NCBI GenBank assembly: GCA_964631605.1
Contig: CAZVYG010000137.1
Coordinates: forward strand, 1-7,499
DNA from: JARKQH01 sp964631605
GTDB taxonomy: Bacteria; Verrucomicrobiota; Verrucomicrobiia; Limisphaerales; UBA8199
Length of the DNA: 7,499 bases
Direction of reading: 5' to 3'
Made by a program: the position numbers and the translations under genes. Positions 5,733 to 7,499 of the stretch are shown piece after piece (positions within the stretch are counted from its first letter, which is position 1; each line of letters starts with the position of its first letter). The notes beneath the pieces were generated by a model that had not been told where the DNA came from, did not search any database, and worked only from the letters and a program-made list of their open reading frames with translations.

Positions 5733-6971
5733 TCACTCGCGCACCTCTTCCACCAACGCCGCGCCGGGCCGTCCCGTCTTGCCGAACCGGATCTCCGGCA
5801 CCAGAAATGCCGAGCCGATGGCAATCAACCCCACACTGATCCAACCCAGCAGGTGCGGCTGAATGCCGGACACCAAATAAAAAGCCACCAGCGGCGCTGT
5901 CACGCCCCGCACCCCGGTGAAAAACGTGTGCACGGACATGTAGTCCACCACCCGCTGGGGTGGCGCAAACTTGATCACCCACAGGCTCCAGGCCACATCC
6001 GCCCCGGCGCTGGAAATGCCGAACAGCACCGCGCCGACGATCAACCACGTTGGACTGCCGGTCGCAAAAAACGAGGTGATGCCCGCGGCAAAACCCAGGT
6101 TCAACATCAGCCGGAGCACAAAGAAATTCATCCGGTCAAACAACCAGCCCCACAGCGGGTTCATGATCAGCCGCGCCACGTTCGGGATCACGCCTGTCAG
6201 CAGCGCCACCAGCCCCGCGGTGAGCAGTTCCCCATTCCACCGAACGCCATGCCGCGGATTGGCCAGATACTCCACCCGCATCGGCGAGATCATGAGCATG
6301 GCGAAGCCGAGAAACATCCAGGCAATCAGGGTCTGACGGAACAGCCGGTCGCTTCGAACGTAGCGCAACGCCCGAAACGGGTGTGTCCCGTCGCCGGCCA
6401 CCAGCGGCTTGGAAGGACACCGCCCCAGGCAGTAACTGGTCAGGCCGGCGGCCCCGGCAAAAACCAGCAGCAGCCATTGGAACCGATCTATGTTATGCGA
6501 AAGGGCAAGCCCGGCAAAATGACTGAACAACGCCGCCGTCGCGATTCGGATCATGATCGTTCGCGCAAAAAGCCGTCCTCGTTCGCGGTCGGGATAGTTC
6601 TCGTGGTAGAGCTGGGTCAGCAACGGCACGATGGCCGAGGAGCAGGTTAGCGCCACCACGCAGCCCACCACGTAAATCGGCAAAACCGGCGCCAGCGCCA
6701 TCACGAGAAAACTGGCCGCCCCCACTGCGGACAATCGCGCGGCGGCTTTCGCCGACGGCAGCCCGCTGGCTTTCACCTGTGACACCACCCACGGGGCCAG
6801 CATCAAACCCACGCTGCCGCCGCCCGCGATCAGCGCCTTGGACATCGGGCCGGCCTCGAAGCGCCGCACCGCGATCAACAGCAAAAACACCGTTGCCGCC
6901 GTCTCGAGAATACCCGCCGCCAGCGCTCGCCAGCGCTCGTTGCGGTAGGTGATCCGAGTCCGTTCCAACAC
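5733..6971 (-). CDS. Major facilitator superfamily transporter
   Basis: This is a 412-residue inner-membrane protein with about twelve hydrophobic segments, near residues 15-35, 46-65, 81-96, 98-118, 141-158, 165-184, 212-230, 249-268, 286-303, 307-328, 350-368 and 374-391. The break between halves is the hydrophilic stretch 185-211. The motif YPDRERGRLFA (126-136) after TM4 is typical of MFS proteins. The substrate cannot be inferred. The start is GTG 6971: an in-frame TAG lies four codons upstream and no ATG is available near TM1. AGG sits about 8 bases before the GTG, and TTG 6968 is the next alternative. The gene probably heads the minus-strand cluster; the DHH gene begins 79 bases after its stop, in a gap holding no recognisable gene or hairpin. 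Confidence 0.9.
   Translation of the reverse strand: MLERTRITYRNERWRALAAGILETAATVFLLLIAVRRFEAGPMSKALIAGGGSVGLMLAPWVVSQVKASGLPSAKAAARLSAVGAASFLVMALAPVLPIYVVGCVVALTCSSAIVPLLTQLYHENYPDRERGRLFARTIMIRIATAALFSHFAGLALSHNIDRFQWLLLVFAGAAGLTSYCLGRCPSKPLVAGDGTHPFRALRYVRSDRLFRQTLIAWMFLGFAMLMISPMRVEYLANPRHGVRWNGELLTAGLVALLTGVIPNVARLIMNPLWGWLFDRMNFFVLRLMLNLGFAAGITSFFATGSPTWLIVGAVLFGISSAGADVAWSLWVIKFAPPQRVVDYMSVHTFFTGVRGVTAPLVAFYLVSGIQPHLLGWISVGLIAIGSAFLVPEIRFGKTGRPGAALVEEVRE
6919..6938 (-). repeat. 10-bp tandem duplication inside the MFS gene
   Basis: GCCAGCGCTC occurs twice in a row within the codons for residues 12-18 (ERWRALA). The unit is not a multiple of three, so gain or loss of one copy would shift the frame near the start of the transporter. 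Confidence 0.5.
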
Positions 6972-7226
6972 TCTCTCAACCTACAATTTCCTCGCCTCAC
7001 GCTAAAGGCAAAATCTCCCGACGCATGGTCGCTCCCGATTCCAACCTGCCCCTGCGCCCGACCAACCCCCTGTTTGTTGCTGCGTCCGAGGCAAAACCGG
7101 TTGTGTCGCTCTGCCCAAGCCAGTATTTGTTTGCTCCGCTCCCCGACCGTCGTTAACACTCTGGCCGTTCCGCGTGCGACGCTTTAACACAAACAAAGAA
7201 TCAACGACTGCAATAACAGCCGATCT
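6972..7226. promoter_or_regulatory. Divergent intergenic region between MFS cluster and carB
   Basis: These 255 bases separate outward-facing genes and must carry the carB promoter, and probably that of the minus-strand cluster. Visible landmarks are a direct repeat TTAACAC at 7153-7159 and 7184-7190 (31 bp apart, close to three helical turns), an inverted pair TTTGTTTG (7126-7133) and CAAACAAA (7190-7197), and the palindrome AACCGGTT (7095-7102). No -35/-10 pair of good quality was found on either strand. I see no gene of its own here; open frames crossing it are antisense to carB. Confidence 0.4.
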
Positions 7227-7499
7227 ATGCCCCGACGTAACGATATCAAAAAGGTTCTCATCATTGGTTCCGGCCCGATTGTGATCGGGCAGGCGTGTGA
7301 ATTCGACTACTCCGGCACCCAGGCCTGCAAGGCCTTGCGCAGCCTCGGCTATCAAATCGTTCTGGTAAACTCCAATCCGGCCACGATCATGACCGACCCC
7401 GGCATGGCCGATGTGACCTACATCGAGCCGCTCACCGTGCCGGCCCTCACCGAAATCATCGAAAAGGAGCGGCCGGATGCCCTCCTGCCCAACCTCGGC
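7227..7499 (+). CDS. carB: Carbamoyl phosphate synthase large subunit, N-terminal part
   Basis: The window holds the first 91 residues of CarB, which with the glutaminase subunit CarA makes carbamoyl phosphate from glutamine, bicarbonate and two ATP for pyrimidine and arginine synthesis. The N-terminal pre-ATP-grasp domain is unmistakable: KKVLIIGSGPIVIGQACEFD (8-27), YSGTQACKALR (28-38), VLVNSNPATIMTDP (45-58) and ADVTYIEPL (61-69). ATG 7227 gives the canonical start context MPRRNDIKKVLIIG. No Shine-Dalgarno is visible in the AT-richer leader before it. The gene continues past the right edge. carA is not adjacent on the upstream side within this window. Confidence 0.97.
   Translation, partial: MPRRNDIKKVLIIGSGPIVIGQACEFDYSGTQACKALRSLGYQIVLVNSNPATIMTDPGMADVTYIEPLTVPALTEIIEKERPDALLPNLG

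Noticed and set aside
5654..5824. 57-residue upstream extension of the DHH gene into the MFS gene
   Set aside because: Trp/Arg/Lys-rich shadow sequence with no family similarity; motif I lies 13 residues after the ATG at 5653, as expected.
5616..6650. Long plus-strand open frame of 344 codons opposite the MFS gene
   Set aside because: Gln/His/Pro/Arg-rich shadow; the minus-strand frame has twelve hydrophobic segments.
7002..7355. Minus-strand open frame across the carB upstream region
   Set aside because: It runs antisense through the carB start, which is unmistakable, and shows no family features.

Overview
This is a GC-rich (roughly 60% by eye), densely coded stretch of bacterial chromosome made mostly of housekeeping and envelope genes. 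I see no phage, transposon, CRISPR or toxin-antitoxin signature. The gene set, GC content, sparse Shine-Dalgarno sites and flavour of the proteins remind me of Verrucomicrobiota (Pedosphaera/Limisphaera-type). That placement is inference from memory and has not been tested by any search.

Left edge (1-461, minus strand): the N-terminal 122 residues of an ABC-2 type permease run off the window. A 32-codon micro-ORF lies just upstream and its TGA overlaps the permease ATG. A divergent intergenic region (462-576) follows.

Plus-strand block (577-2230): (i) a small exported protein rich in Pro and Val; (ii) a compound inverted repeat (952-994); (iii) a PmtA-like class I SAM methyltransferase whose apparent N-terminal extension lies on a run of back-to-back perfect hairpins (1026-1148); (iv) a small lipoprotein with a conserved C-terminal domain. 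The methyltransferase and lipoprotein genes are nearly contiguous, and together with the first gene they look like an envelope cluster.

Minus-strand block (6971 down to 2268), convergent with the plus-strand block: MFS transporter, DHH-family phosphoesterase, RNase PH (rph), histidine phosphatase, and ribosomal protein L11 methyltransferase (prmA). The last two junctions are 4-bp ATGA overlaps and the DHH-rph gap is 13 bp, so the four downstream genes look like one operon with an RNA-processing and translation theme. The MFS gene is 79 bp upstream and probably belongs to the same transcript.

Right edge: a 255-bp divergent intergenic region with small repeats separates the MFS gene from carB (carbamoyl phosphate synthase large chain), of which the first 91 codons are present.

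The least ordinary signal is the 952-1148 segment. Several adjacent inverted repeats sit where an annotation pipeline would place the first 50 codons of the methyltransferase. That stretch may be a structured leader rather than coding sequence. The coupled micro-ORF and the Pro/Val-rich protein come next in interest.
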